64,000 nt of DNA from Arabidopsis thaliana (taxonomy: Eukaryota > Streptophyta > Magnoliopsida > Brassicales > Brassicaceae), in the NCBI RefSeq assembly GCF_000001735.4, contig NC_003071.7:5201151-5265150 (forward strand), given 5' to 3'. Positions 48,930 to 61,293 of this stretch are shown piece after piece. The notes beneath the pieces were generated by a model. The model saw only the letters and a list, made by a program, of their open reading frames with translations, was not told the origin of the DNA and did no database searches. Every line of letters starts with the position of its first letter. Position 1 is the first letter of the stretch. The position numbers and the translations under genes are program-made.

Positions 48930-50735
48930 TGATAAGTGTGTATTTTGCATATTTTGAGCATCCATTTGTCATCACTTTAGCATCATATCATCACTGTTTT
49001 ATACCATTTCTCATCATTCGTCATCACTTTGCGTGTTTCGGATAGATTTGCATACATATTGCATATTTGTGTTGATTTCAGGTGATTTGGAGCTGTTGAC
49101 GAGCTAATTGGAAGAAGCGGACCTGATCATGTCAAACCACTCGACCCCCAGGTCGAGTAGACACTTCACGACCTCAACAGAACACTCGATCCCCTGTTCG
49201 AGTAGTGTCCTTCACCATTTCACCTCATTACTCGACTCCCTGGCCGAGTACCACCACGAGAAACACTCGATCACATCACTTGACCCCGAGGCCGAGTGTC
49301 TTCACCTCCACAACCTGACCATCACTCGATCACATCACTCGACCCCGAGGTCTAGTGTCTTCACCTCCACTAACTGATCATCACTCGATCACACCATCTA
49401 CCTGGAAGTCGAGTATTCACCATCACCACCACTCGACTACATACTCGATGGCGAGCTTCAGAGTCTTCTCCATTCCGCACTCAACCAGACACTCGAGCAC
49501 AAGGAAGAAAAAAAGACTCCAGCTTATCACTCGACCTCTCACTCGACCATCTGGGTCGAGTACTGTTCTTAATCCGTCCCAATACTGCGTCGTTTTAAGT
49601 ATTAGGGTTTCGGAAAATTTTGCTATAAGTAGCATGTACTTTACATTTTCGAGAACAAGTTTTTATCTAGTTTTATTCCGCAGACATTGTGTTCTAGACC
49701 TTTTGTAATCCGGATTTCTCTTTATATATTCAGTATTCAGTATTTGTTCTTGATTTCATTTACTGTTATTCATCCTGTTATCATTTTGCTATTACATTGT
49801 TGTAATCATGTTTTCATCATGTTCAACGTTTATGTTCTCTACAATGATGTCTAAGTAGTGAATAGGTTTATGAGGATGGGTTAGAGTAGTGTAGAATTCT
49901 CAGTATGCTAGGTGGTTGAGTATTGATTGATAGATCCCTTCTGGATTAGTTGTTCTTAATGCCTATTGCTTTCTGATCAACTGGAATTTGAGCCCAGACA
50001 TTTCCGCGCCCAAAAGGTGTTCGATGAAATGTCTGAACTACTAATTCCAGAGATTCGTGGCCCTGTACCAAGGTATTGGTTGCAGTGAGCGTTTTGGCTT
50101 TAACTTGTTGATTCGTAATGCCTGTTAGGTTAGCTCTCGTCAATGGTGATTGAGTCTGGGACTAGGTTAACTTGAGGGTCTCTGTTGCGGTGGCACTTAG
50201 ATTTGGTTAATGAACTTGTTGTCTGGGGATAATTTATTGAGCATGTCAATCACCTGTAAACTGAGGAAACGAAACTACTCAATTACCCCATCCTCGGGAA
50301 TTCTTTATCTGATTGATTTTATTGTTTACTCTACTGTTGTTTACTCCATCTTGTTACCTGTTGTTTAGTTTTTGCACTTCTCTCCTGTTACTCGACCTGA
50401 TACTCGACCACCTAGTTGTCTGGCAATAGACTGTGCAGTCGAGTGTCTCTATTTTGTTTACTGCCTTTTACTCGACCAAGTCACTCGACCACATCCAGTG
50501 CTCTACAACGAGCTGTGTTGGTCGAGTGTTTTACTGTTTCTGTTTGATTTTCTGTTTTCTGCATGTTCACTTAGGACTGCTAGAACACACCAAAACCTGT
50601 TATTTCTTGGCTTGACTTAGTGTCTTCTGATCACATCTTGATTGTTAGCATTACACCCATTTGGATTGACAACCTTCAGTACTACAACGACATGATAGTG
50701 CTTTAGGAGTAATTGATCTTAAAAACCTATTATCA
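48930..50735 (+). repeat. Athila 5' LTR
   Basis: Direct repeat of 59487-61287 at an offset of about 10557-10564. The first third (49130-49570) is packed with ACTCGACC/GGTCGAGT hairpins. It is followed not by a primer-binding site but by a copy of the 3' flank. Confidence 0.92.
49130..49570. repeat. ACTCGACC hairpin cluster in 5' LTR
   Basis: A run of imperfect short hairpins of the form ACTCGACC-(loop)-GGTCGAGT, such as CACTCGACCCCGAGGCCGAG, with stems of about 6-8 bp. At least seven such units occur. The repeated 89-117 aa plus-strand frames here are by-products. Confidence 0.8.
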
Positions 50736-50833
50736 ATATCAGTAGAGGTGTTCATGGATGATTTTTCCATGTATGGCTCTTCCGTCTCCTCCTGTTTGTT
50801 GAACTTGTGCAGGATACTCAAAAGATGTGAGGT
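50736..50833 (+). other. Copy of the 3' flank in place of the primer site
   Basis: Directly after the 5' LTR, ATATCAGTAGAGG and the following ~85 bp match 61288-61386 (target duplication, host LTR base, host RT coding VFMDDFSMYG) with about five differences. No TGGCGCC-type primer-binding site is present. Original Athila leader resumes at about 50834. Confidence 0.85.
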
Positions 50834-50954
50834 GTTTGTTTGTTACATTTGAGATTTCAGACTTGCTTAGATCAAGTTCTTTTTCAATTTTCAATTCGGT
50901 TGCTAACTGTGTGTTTTTCTTGTTGTATTCTTGATCCAGGTACACCTCAGTTGT

Positions 50955-52775
50955 ATGCAAACTCGATCAACAGGCAATCAGAACCTCCTTTTCAATGCCA
51001 ACATCGACCGCATAGCTCGCGAACTCAGAGAAAGGAGAAAAACAGTCAACCTTGAACCACAGCAACCACTCGAAATGGGTGACGAACAGTATCAACAAAA
51101 TGGCCTGCCAACATTGGTGCTGGAGATGCACCACGTGATCACCGTCAGCGAATAGGAATTGCACCTCCTGCTATCCAGAACAACAACTTCGAGATTAAGA
51201 GTGGTCTCATCTCGATGATTCAGGGGAACAAATTCCATGGTCTGCCTATGGAGGATCCAATCGACCACCTTGATGAATTCGATAGGCTCTGCAACCTAAC
51301 AAAGATCAATGGTGTCAGTGAAGACGGATTCAAGCTCCGTTTGTTTCCATTCTCCTTGGGCGACAAAGCACACATCTGGGAGAAGAATCTGCCACATGAC
51401 TCAATCACCACCTGGGATGATTGCAAGAAGGCTTTTTTATCAAAGTTCTTCTGGAACGCCAGAACTGCAAGACTCAGAAATGAGATCTCTGGCTTTTTAC
51501 AGAAGGCTGGTGAAAGCTTCTGTGAAGCATGTGAGCGTTTCAAGGGTTATACCAACCAATGCCCTCATCATGGCTTCACTAAAGCCTCTCTGCTCAGCAC
51601 TCTTTACAGAGGAGAGGAGTTCTACCACGCATCAGAATGCTTCTGGACACCGCCAGCAATGGGAATTTCAAAAACAAGGATGTTGAAGAAGGCTGGGAAT
51701 TGGTTGAGAACCTTGCTCAATCAGATGGTAATTACAACGAGGACTGCGATAGGACCGTTAGAAACACAACTGACTCTGATGACAAACATAGGAAGGAGAT
51801 CATAGCTTTGAATGACAATCTGGACATGATTCTTCTTAGCCAGCAGAAGCATGTGCACTTCCTTGTTGATGACGAGCAGTATCAAGTCCAAGATGGGGAG
51901 GGTAACTAGTTAGAAGAAGTCAGCTACATCAACAATAACCAGGGTGGCTACAAAGGATATAACAACTTCAAAACCAACAACCCCAACCTCTCCTACCGCA
52001 GCACCAACGTTGCTAATCCACAAGATCAAGTGTATCCTCCACAGCAACAACAAGGTCAGAACAAACCTTTTGTTCCTTACAATAAAGGTTTTGTTCCCAA
52101 GCAGCAATTTCAGGGGAACTACCAGCCACAACCACCACTTGGTTGTGCACCTCAGCAAAACCAAGGTCCTGCTGCTCTTGATGCTGACATGAAACAAATG
52201 CTATAACAACTGCTTCACGGGCAAGCCTCTGGCTCCATGGAGATGGCAAAGAAGATATCTAAGTTACATAACAAGCTGGACTGTAGCTACAATGATCTGA
52301 ATGTCAAGGTGGAAACATTGAATACCGAAGTCAGATACTTAGAAGGACATTCTGCATCTTCCTCTGCTCCAAAACAGATAAGCCAACTTCCATGAAAAGC
52401 AATTCAGAATCCAAAAGAATATGCTCACGCTATCACTCTGCGTAGTGGAAAAGCACTTCCAACTAGGGAGGAACCAAAGACAGTCACTGAGGACAGTGCA
52501 GATCAAGATGGGGAGGATTTAAGTCTCAGTAAAGATCAAGCTGACAAACCACTCGAGCAACCACTCGAGCAGCTACTCGACCAGACACTCGAGCAACCAC
52601 TCGAGCAACCACTCGAGCTGCCACTCCACCATGTTACTCGACCAACTACTCGACCAACCTTCCCAGCAACATCACCAACTGCTCCAAAACCAGTTGATGT
52701 CAAGAACAAAGAAAAGGTCTTTGTCCCTCCACTTACAAACCACAACTTCCATTTCCTGGTCGTCACAAGAAAGCA
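50955..52775 (+). pseudogene. Athila gag
   Basis: Begins [20 protein letters not shown] at 50955. A frameshift near 51110 leads into [20 protein letters not shown], then the gag core [32 protein letters not shown] and [19 protein letters not shown]. Another shift near 51600 gives [20 protein letters not shown] and a Gln/Asn-rich region with stops at about 51907, 52204 and 52393. It ends with a segment in which ACTCGAGC repeats code for LEQPLEQ. Gag would form the virus-like particle; this one cannot. Confidence 0.82.
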
Positions 52776-55700
52776 TTGGCAGATAAGTATAGAGCTATGT
52801 TTGCCAAGAACATTAAGGAGGTTGAGTTGCGGATACCTCTTGTTGACGCTCTAGCGCTAATCCTAGACTCTCACAAGTTTCTAAAAGACTTGATCGTGGA
52901 GAGAATTCAAGAAGTGCAAGGGATGGTGGTATTGAGTCATGAATGCAGTGCTATCATATAGAAGAAGATCATTCCTAAGAAGCTTAGTTATCCTGCTTCA
53001 TTCACTCTACCATGCTCTTTAGGTCCATTGGCTTTCAACAGATGTCTATGTGATTTAGGAGCATCAGTCAGTCTCATGCCGCACTCTGTCGCCAAAAAAT
53101 TGGGGTTCACTCAATACAAATCCTGCAATATATCCCTCATCCTAGCTGACAAGTCAGTAAGGATCCCTAATGGTTTGCTCGAAAACCTACCAATCAGGAT
53201 TTGAGTTGTGGAGATACCAACTGACTTTGTAGTCCTAGAGATGGATGAAGAACCCAAGGACCCTTTGATTCTAGGGAGACCTTTCTTAGCAACTACAGGA
53301 GCTATGATTGATGTCAAGAAAGGGAAGATTGATCTAAACCTTGGCAAAGACTTTAGGATGACATATGATGTCAAAGACGCGATGAAGAAGCCTACCATAG
53401 AAGGGCAACTCTTTTGGATCAAAGAAATGGATCAGTTAGCTGATGAGTTACTAGAAGAGCTTGTAGAAGAAGATCATCTTAACAGTGCTTTAACCAAAAG
53501 TGGTGAAGATGGGTTTCTGCATTTGGAAACATTGGGATACCAGAAGCTGTTAGACTCCCATAAAGCGATGGAAGAATCAGAACCCTTTGAGGAATTGAAT
53601 GGATCAGCGATAGAGGTAATGGTAATGAGCGAAGAAGGGTTAACACGAGTTCAACCTGCACACTCGAGGACATACTCGACCAACCACTCGACCTTGACTG
53701 CCAACGAATCTGCGGAGCCGATCATCCCAACTTCAGATGACTGGTCTGAACTCAAGGCACCGAAGGTTGATCTCAAACCACTTCCCAAAGGCCTAAGGTA
53801 CGCATTCCTTGGTCCAAACTCTACTTACCCTGTGATCAGTAATGCTGAGTTAAATGATGATGAAGTGAACCTGCTATTATCTGAGCTTAAAAAGTCTAGG
53901 AGAGCAATTGGTTATTCATTATCCGACATTAAGGGAATTTCACCTAGTTTATGCAACCATAGGATCCACCTTGAAAACGAATCCTACTCTAGCATTGAAC
54001 CACAGAGGAGGTTAAATCCCAACTTGAAAGAAGTAGTGAAAAAAGAAATTTTGAAACTGCTTGATGCTGGTGTCATCTACCCTATATCTGATAGTACTTG
54101 GGTTTCTCCAGTTCATTGCGTCCCTAAAAAGGGCGGAATGACTGTTGTTAAAAATGAAAAGGATGAATTGATCCTTACTAGAACTATAACTAGTCATAGA
54201 ATGTGTATCGATTATAGAAAGTTAAATGCTGCATCTAGGAAAGATCATTTTCCTTTACCATTCATTGACCAAATGCTTGAACGTTTAGCTAATCATCCAT
54301 ACTATTGCTTTCTTGATGGATATAGTGGTTTCTTTCAAATACCAATTCACCCTAATGATCAAGAAAAAAACACTTTCACATGTCCTTATGGAACTTTTGC
54401 TTATAAGAGAATGCCATTTGGTTTATGCAATGCTCCTGCAACGTTTCAGAGGTGTATGACCTCTATATTTTCATATTTAATCGAGGAGATGGTGGAGGTT
54501 TTCATGTATGATTTTTCGGTCTATGGCCCCTCTTTCTCCTCATGTTTATTAAATCTTGGCAGGGTATTGACCAGGTGAGAAGAGACGAATTTTGTTCTCA
54601 ATTTGGAAAAGTGTCATTTCATGGTGAAGGAAGGCATAATGTTGGGTCACAAGATATCAGAAAAAGGTATAGAGGTTGACAAAGGAAAAATTGAAGTGAT
54701 GATGCAGTTGCAGCCACCAAAAACGGTGAAAGACATCAGAAGTTTCCTTGGTCATGCTGGGTTGTACAGAAGATTTATTAAAGACTTCTCCAAGATAGCC
54801 AGGCCGTTAACCAGACTATTGTGCAAGGAAACCGAATTTGAATTCGATGAGGACTGCCTCAAATCCTTTCACACCATTAAGGATGCTTTGGTATCTGCTC
54901 CTGTTGTTCGAGCGCCTAATTGGGACTATCCATTTGAGATTATGTGTGATGCATCAGATTACGCAGTAGGAGCTGTTTTAGGCCAGAAAATAGACAAGAA
55001 GCTTCATGTCATATATTACGCCAGTCGAACGTTGGATGAAGCTCAAAGAAGATATGCAACAACTGAAAATGAGCTTCTAGCTGTTGTATTCGCATTTGAG
55101 AATTTCAGAAGCTATCTGGTTGGATCAAAGGTCACTGCAGCTTTGAGGCATCTATATGCCAAGAAGGATACTAAACCAAGACTATTGAGATGGATACTTC
55201 TATTGCAAGAGTTTGACATGGAGATAGTAGATAAGAAAGGCATTGAAAATGGTGCAGGTGACCATCTGTCAAGGATGAGAATTGAAGAACCCCTTCCGAT
55301 AGACGATTCAATGCTAGAAGAGCAACTCATGGTTGTAGAGTTCTTCGAAAGGAGCTACAGTGGGAAAGAGTTCCACCAACTGAACACTGTTGAATGAGGA
55401 TCTCCATGGTATGTTGATCACGTCAATTACTTGGCACGCAGAGTAGAGCCTCCCAACCTGACCAGTTATGAAAGGAAGAAGTTTTTCAGAGACATCCACC
55501 ATTACTAGAGGGATGAGCCTTATATTTACACTCTCTATAAAGATAAGATTTACAAGATATGGCTCTGCATATGGTGGTCACTTCGCGACGTTCAAGACAG
55601 TGTTAAAGATCCTTCAAGCAGGCTTTTGGTGGCCAATAATGTTTAAAGACGCTCATGAGTTTGTTTCAAAGTGTGATTCATGCCAGAGAAAAGACAACAT

Positions 55701-56648
55701 CAGCAGAAGAAATGAGATGCCTCAGAATCCAATCTTGGAAGTTGAGATCTTTGATGTATGGGGGATTGATTTTATGGGTCCATTCCCATCTTCATACGGT
55801 AACAAATATATATTGGTCGCCGTAGATTACGTATCAAAGTGCGTCGAAGCTATTGCTAGTCCTACCAACGATGCAAAAGTTGTGCTGAAGCTGTTCAAGA
55901 CCATAATCTTCCCGAGATTCGGAGTGCCCAGGGTAGTAATCAGTGATGGTGGGAAGCATTTCATCAACAAGGTTTTTGAGACCCTCCTGAAGAAGCATGG
56001 AGTAAAGCACAAGGTCGCTAGTCCCTATCATCCACAGACGAGCGAGCAGGTTGAGATCTCCAATAGGGAGATAAAAACAATTCTAGAAAAGACTGTTGGG
56101 ATTACAAGAAAAGACTGGTCTGCAAAGCTCGATGACACATTATGGGCTTATAGGACAGCCTTTAAGACCCCAATTGGTACAACACCTTTCAATCTTCTCT
56201 ATGGAAAATCATGTCACCTACCTGTTGAGCTCGAGTACAAAGCAATGTGGGCTGTAAAACTTCTGAACTTTGACATAAAAACTGTTAAGGAGAAGCTATT
56301 TATCCAACTCAGTGACCTCGATGAGATCCGTTTAGAAGCTTATGAGAGCTCTAAAATCTAGAAGGAGAGAACTAAGCTTTTCCATGACAAAAGATCATCA
56401 CCAAGGATTTCCAAGTTGGTGATCAGGTGCTGCTATTCAACTCTCGCTTGAAACTCTTTCCAAGAAAGCTTAAATCCAGATGGTCTGGCCCCTTCTGTAT
56501 CACTGAGGTCCGTCCTTATGGAGCAGTTACTCTAGCTGGTAAGAGTGGAGATTTCACAGTAAATGGTCAAAGGCTCAAGAAATACTTAGCGGATCAAATC
56601 CTTCCAGAGGTGACATTGGTTCATCTCCAAGAACTTCTTGATGATTAA
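52776..56648 (+). pseudogene. Athila pol: protease, RT, RNase H, integrase
   Basis: Protease with CDLGASVSLMPHS (~53045); RT in the frame 53208-54578 ([37 protein letters not shown]) where the catalytic FMDD reads FMYD, losing an Asp; a frameshift near 54575; RNase H (54603-55397), in which VTAALRHLY lacks the IYTDH residues present in the outer copy, losing a catalytic Asp; integrase (55468-56361) with [25 protein letters not shown] and NREIKTIL, but without the His half of its zinc finger; and an integrase tail (56427-56648). In-frame stops lie at about 52960 and 53203. The gene is dead at several catalytic sites. Confidence 0.88.
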
Positions 56649-56867
56649 AAGAGTAAAGGAGTCAAGCAAATGACTTTAAACAAGCTCACTTGGGAGGAAG
56701 TCCCATGACTATCTCTGTAAATAAATTTTTCTTTTCTTGTTATTTTTAATTTGTCTTAGTTGTGTTTGTGGTTCTCAGGGACAAAGGAACAACGTGGAGA
56801 TAGAGTAAAAATCCAAAACTTTTACTCTACAGAAGGCCATGTATCGCTATCTCTCACCAAGATTCAC

Positions 56868-57260
56868 TCGACCCATCTGTTTACTCGACCTCCAAAAAGC
56901 ACTCGACCTCCGCACCGCCGACACCGAGTTCATTTCCTCCGTCACTCGACCTTTTCACTTCGCCGTTCGCCATCACTTTGTTCTCGCAACACTCGACCAT
57001 CTCTGCGCCGCCGCAATCGAGTACTCTGCCTCGTTCACCGTCGAAGTCTCATGGACAACTCGATTACAACCACAGAACTCGACCACAAGCTTTCACTCGA
57101 CCTCTACAACAAACCATTCGACCTCTTGTTCTTGCAACCAACAGAGCCATCCAACTTCAGAGAGTTTACTCGACCAACGGTTCTACTCTAATAGATCCAA
57201 TTCGAGTTAGTGTAACTCGAGAACAGCTTAGGTTACTCGAGTATCAGATTGTACTCGACC
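56868..57260. repeat. ACTCGACC cluster between pol and ORF1
   Basis: About 13 ACTCGACC, ACTCGATT or ACTCGAG words on the plus strand in under 400 bp of noncoding leader. An almost identical block recurs at 63636-64000. Confidence 0.82.
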
Positions 57261-57369
57261 AATTGGGTCTATTTCATTGCTTGTTGATAACAATTTTGGT
57301 TTCATTGTTATCTTTGAGACTAACCTATTGACATTTGAGCTTTGAGATCTAGATTTCTGGAGGAGAATC

Positions 57370-58702
57370 ATGAGTAATTACAGTGGCAGTTCTTCTGTTG
57401 ATCCTGACTACAACATGGATGAGACAGAGTCGTCGTCTTCAAGGCCAGAAAGAGAACAGAGAGAATATTCAGAAGAAAAGCTGAGATAGCCCGTGGGAAG
57501 AGAGCAATGACAGAGAGGTATGAGCTTATAGATGAGGATCAGGAAGACGAGTACATGCCTGAGCATACTCGTAGAGCTACCAAACTTCTGCACAAACCTG
57601 ATGTATTGCCTGCTGAGGAATATATTAGGCTCTTCAAATTGAATGAGTTTTGTAGCACAAGGTATCCATGCTCGACCACGCTTGCACAATTTGGATTGTT
57701 GGAGGATGTTCAGCACCTGTACCAGAGTTGTCATCTGGACACTCTGATGGCTTATTCGTATGTAGCATATGAAGAATAGACAATTCAATTCCTCTCCACG
57801 CTGCAAGTGGAGCTCTACCAAGGTATGACCTCTGATGAATTGGATTGTGAAGGATTGGGATTCTTGAGATTCTCTGTGTATGGTCATGAGTATAGGTTAT
57901 CAATCAAGCGCTTGGAAGGATTGTTTGGTTTCCCCAGTGGGACGGGAACTAAGCCCAAGTATGACAGAGAAGAGTTGAAAGACTTGTGGATCACCATTGG
58001 CACCTCTGTACCGCTGAATTCTTCCAGGTCAAAGAGCAATCAGATACGTAGCCCTGTCATCAGGTATTTCCAGCGTTCTATAACCAATGTACTCTACTCC
58101 CGAGAGATCATAGGGACTGTTACTAATTCTGATATGGAGATGATCGCTATGGCTCTCAAGGGCACTCTCCGCCAAACTAAGAACAACATGTCTGTCCAAG
58201 GTTAAATCAATGACACACCTCTCTCTGTACTTCTTTTGATCCATCTGAGTGGATACAAGAGCTGGGCTGTCAGCAATAACCACAAGAGAGCTGTTCCTCC
58301 TCCACTACAACTATTCCACAGGGACAACCTCCTCTAGAGATGCCATCGAGGAGATTTGATGAGCCTGAGCACATGCCTGAGCTTAGTGAGCAGAGAGTCT
58401 CACATGTCCCGGCTAGGCATTCGTCATTCGAGTCCCAGGAGCACAAGAGAAGGAGGAAGGCTACACTCACTCGATCTAGCAGCAGATCACGCATAATTCA
58501 CTCGAGGAGATCACTCGACCGCGGTGCTGGCCGCAGTAGAAGAAGAGAGGTCGAGTATCCTCAGAGCGGTGTTGGCCGCCACAGAGCTGATGAGGTCGAG
58601 TACCCACCTGCTGGAGCTGATACGGAACAGGGCGGTTCGTCTATGGCCTGGGAGCAATCACAGGCAGCCATTGACGACCAACTTCATTCATTCTTCGACT
58701 GA
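57370..58702 (+). pseudogene. Athila ORF1-type protein (ATHILA family)
   Basis: Starts MSNYSGSSSVDPDYNMDETE at 57370 and hits a stop at about 57487. It then continues as RYELIDEDQEDEYMPEHTRR, LLHKPDVLPAEEYIRLFKLN, FGLLEDVQHLY (stop at 57777), GLGFLRFSVYGHEYRLSIKR, FGFPSG and RYFQRSITNVLYSREIIGTV (stop at 58203), then a basic C-terminal region rich in Arg and Ser (58340-58702). This order is that of the protein encoded after integrase in Athila elements, whose function is unknown. It ends before the 3' noncoding region. Three stops or shifts break it. Confidence 0.82.
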
Positions 58703-59486
58703 GGTAAGCGCCTCACTTCACCATTGTATTATATCATCTGTTGTGATTTGTTCTTTCTTTTGTTTCTGTGAATGGATTTGTCCTGAGTACTCTCTTCCAA
58801 GTTTATCACACAATGTACTGTGTGATTTAAGTTTGGGGGAGGGCTCAGGAAGTGTGTGTTGCATTGTGTATATTTTTGAGTCTGCATTCATCTAAGGCAT
58901 AGAAAAACCAAAACAATTGGAAAATTTTCATAAAATGATTTCACAAAAAAAAAGATTCATGAATGCAAAGAGTAGAGTTAAGTTCTTATATTGGGATTGG
59001 AGATGGGATTACCATGAGAGCTTCATTTGATATACTCTGGGTAGATGGGATCTTATCTCTGTATGCATAGCTTGGGACTTACCTTTATCATTCTACTAAA
59101 GCTTAATTATTTTTTGAGAGATCCCCTATTACTGAAGCCTATTCTGTAAGGGACCATCTTTGTCTCTTGACATTTTACCTTAGCCAAATGAGTTCATTGA
59201 TGATGCATTGCTTGATTCACGTTCCAGAACTAATGAATGTTAAAGGGATTGGTAGATTTGAAAACATGTGTAGGCCGAGCATATGAGTCGGATTGATTGA
59301 TAATAAGGCATGACTAACGTTTTTGAGTAGACTTCGATCATATCGCAGCTTAGGATTATCAACTTGGACATTGATTTCATCTAGTTTATCTAGTGTTTTG
59401 ACTCTGAGTCCCCGCTTTCAAACTGCACTTCCAGCTTGTTCTTAATTGTTTGCTTGAGGGCAAGCAAAGACTAAGTTTAGGGGAGT
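58703..59486. other. Athila 3' noncoding region and polypurine tract
   Basis: No coding sequence. AAGTTTGGGGGAGGG at about 58828 is an internal purine tract; the tract that abuts the 3' LTR is CTAAGTTTAGGGGAGT (59471-59486). Confidence 0.75.
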
Positions 59487-61287
59487 TGATAAGTGTGTAT
59501 TTTGCATGTTTTGAGCATCCATTTGTCATCACTTTAGCATCATATCATCACTGTTTTATATCATTTCTCATCATTCGTCATCACTTTGCATGTTTAGGAT
59601 AGGTTTGCATACATATTGCATATTTCTGTTGATTTCTGGTGATTTGGAGCTGTTGACGAGCTAATTGGAAGAAGCGGACCTGATCATGTCAAACCACTCG
59701 ACCCCCAGGTCGAGTAGACGCTTCACGACCTCAACAGAACACTCGATCCCCTGTTCGAGTAGTGTCCTTCACCATTTCACCTCATCACTCGACTCCCTAG
59801 CCGAGTACCACCACGAGAAACACTCGATCACATCACTCGACCCCGAGGCCGAGTGTCTTCACCTCCACAACATGACCATCACTCGATCACATCACTCGAC
59901 CCCGAGGTCGAGTGTCTTCACCTCCACTAACTGATCATCACTCGATCACACCATCTACCTGGAAGTCGAGTATCACCATCATCACCACTCGACTACATAC
60001 TTGATGGCGAGCTTCAGAGTCTTCTCCATTCCGCACTCAACCAGACACTCGAGCACAAGGAAGAAAAAAAGACTCTAGCTTATCACTCGACCTCTCACTC
60101 GACCACCTGGGTCGAGTACTGTTCTTAATCCGTCCCAATACTGCGTCGTTTTAAGTATTAGGGTTTCGGAATATTTTGCTATAACTAGCATGTACTATAC
60201 ATTTTCGAGAACAAGTTTTTATCTAGTTTTATTCCGGAGACACTGTGTTCTAGACCTTTTGTAATCCGAATTTCTCTATATATATTCAGTATTCAGTATT
60301 CAGTATTTGTTCTTGATTTCAGTTAATGTTGTTCATCCTCTTATCATTTTGCTATTACACTGTTGTTATCATGTTTTCATCCTGTTAAACGTTTATGTTC
60401 TCTGCTAATGATGTCCGAGTAGTGAATAGGTTTCTGAGGATGGGTTAGAGTAGTGTAGAATTCTCAGTATGCTAGGTGGTTGAGTATTGATTGATAGATC
60501 CCTTCTGAATTAGTTGTTCTTAATGCCTATTGCTTTCTGATCAACTGGAATTTGAGCCCAGACATTTCCGCGCCCAAAAGGTGTTCGATGAAATGTCTGA
60601 ACTACTAATTCCAGAGATTCGTGGCCCTGTACCAAGGTATTGGTTGCAGGGAGCGTTTTGGCTTTAACTTGTTGATTCGTAATGCCTGTTAGGTTAGCTC
60701 TCGTCAATGGTGATTGAGTCTGGGACTAGGTTAACTTGAGGGTCTCTGTTGCGGTGGCACTTAGATTTGGTTAATGAACTTGTTGTCTAGGGATAGTTTA
60801 TTGAGCATGTCAATCACCTGTAAACTGAGGAAACGAAACTACTCAGTTAACCCATCCTCCGGAATTCTTTATCTAATTGATTTTATTGTTTTCTCTACTG
60901 TTGTTTACTCCATCTTGTTACATGTTGTTTAGTTTTTGTATTTCTCTCCTGTTACTCGACCTGATACTCGACCACCCAGTTGTCTGGCAACAGACTGTGC
61001 AGTCGAGTGTCTCTGTTTTGTTTACTGCCTGTTACTCGACCAAGTCACTCGACCACATCCAGTGCTCTACAACGAGTTGTGTTGGTCGAGTGTTTTACTG
61101 TTTCTGTTTTCTGCATGTTCACTTAGGACTGCTAGAACACACCAAAACTTGTTATTGCTTGGCTTGACTTAGTGACTTTTGATCACGTCTTGATTGTTAG
61201 CATCACACCCATTTGGATTGACAACCTTCAGTACTACAACGACATGATAGTGCTTTAGGATTAATTGATCTTAAGAACCTATTATCA
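59487..61287 (+). repeat. Athila 3' LTR
   Basis: 1801 bp, partner of 48930-50735. The hairpin cluster (59690-60125) is conserved. It is followed by the ATATC target duplication and the resumed host RT. Confidence 0.92.
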
Positions 61288-61293
61288 ATATCA

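Larger units (their letters stand above)
48930..61287 (+). mobile_element. Full-length Athila Gypsy element (12.36 kb)
   Basis: LTRs of 1806 bp (48930-50735) and 1801 bp (59487-61287) start TGATAAGTGTG and end CTATTATCA. A perfect 5-bp duplication ATATC flanks the element (48925-48929 and 61288-61292). Internally: gag, protease-RT-RNase H-integrase, then an Athila-type ORF1 gene, then a polypurine tract, the normal Athila order. The primer-binding site is missing. All genes carry stops or shifts. Confidence 0.9.

Noticed and set aside
49108..49708. His/Ser/Thr-rich 89-117-aa frames in the Athila LTRs
   Set aside because: Produced by the ACTCGACC repeats; situated in LTRs and not conserved as protein between the two copies.
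48930..50735. Independent solo Athila LTR with its own ATATC duplication
   Set aside because: The right-hand ATATC and host RT after it are a copy of the true flank at 61288; polypurine tract and internal genes show it is the 5' LTR of a full element.
57370..58702. Envelope gene downstream of Athila integrase
   Set aside because: No signal peptide, cleavage site or membrane segment visible; the sequence fits the ATHILA ORF1-type protein instead.
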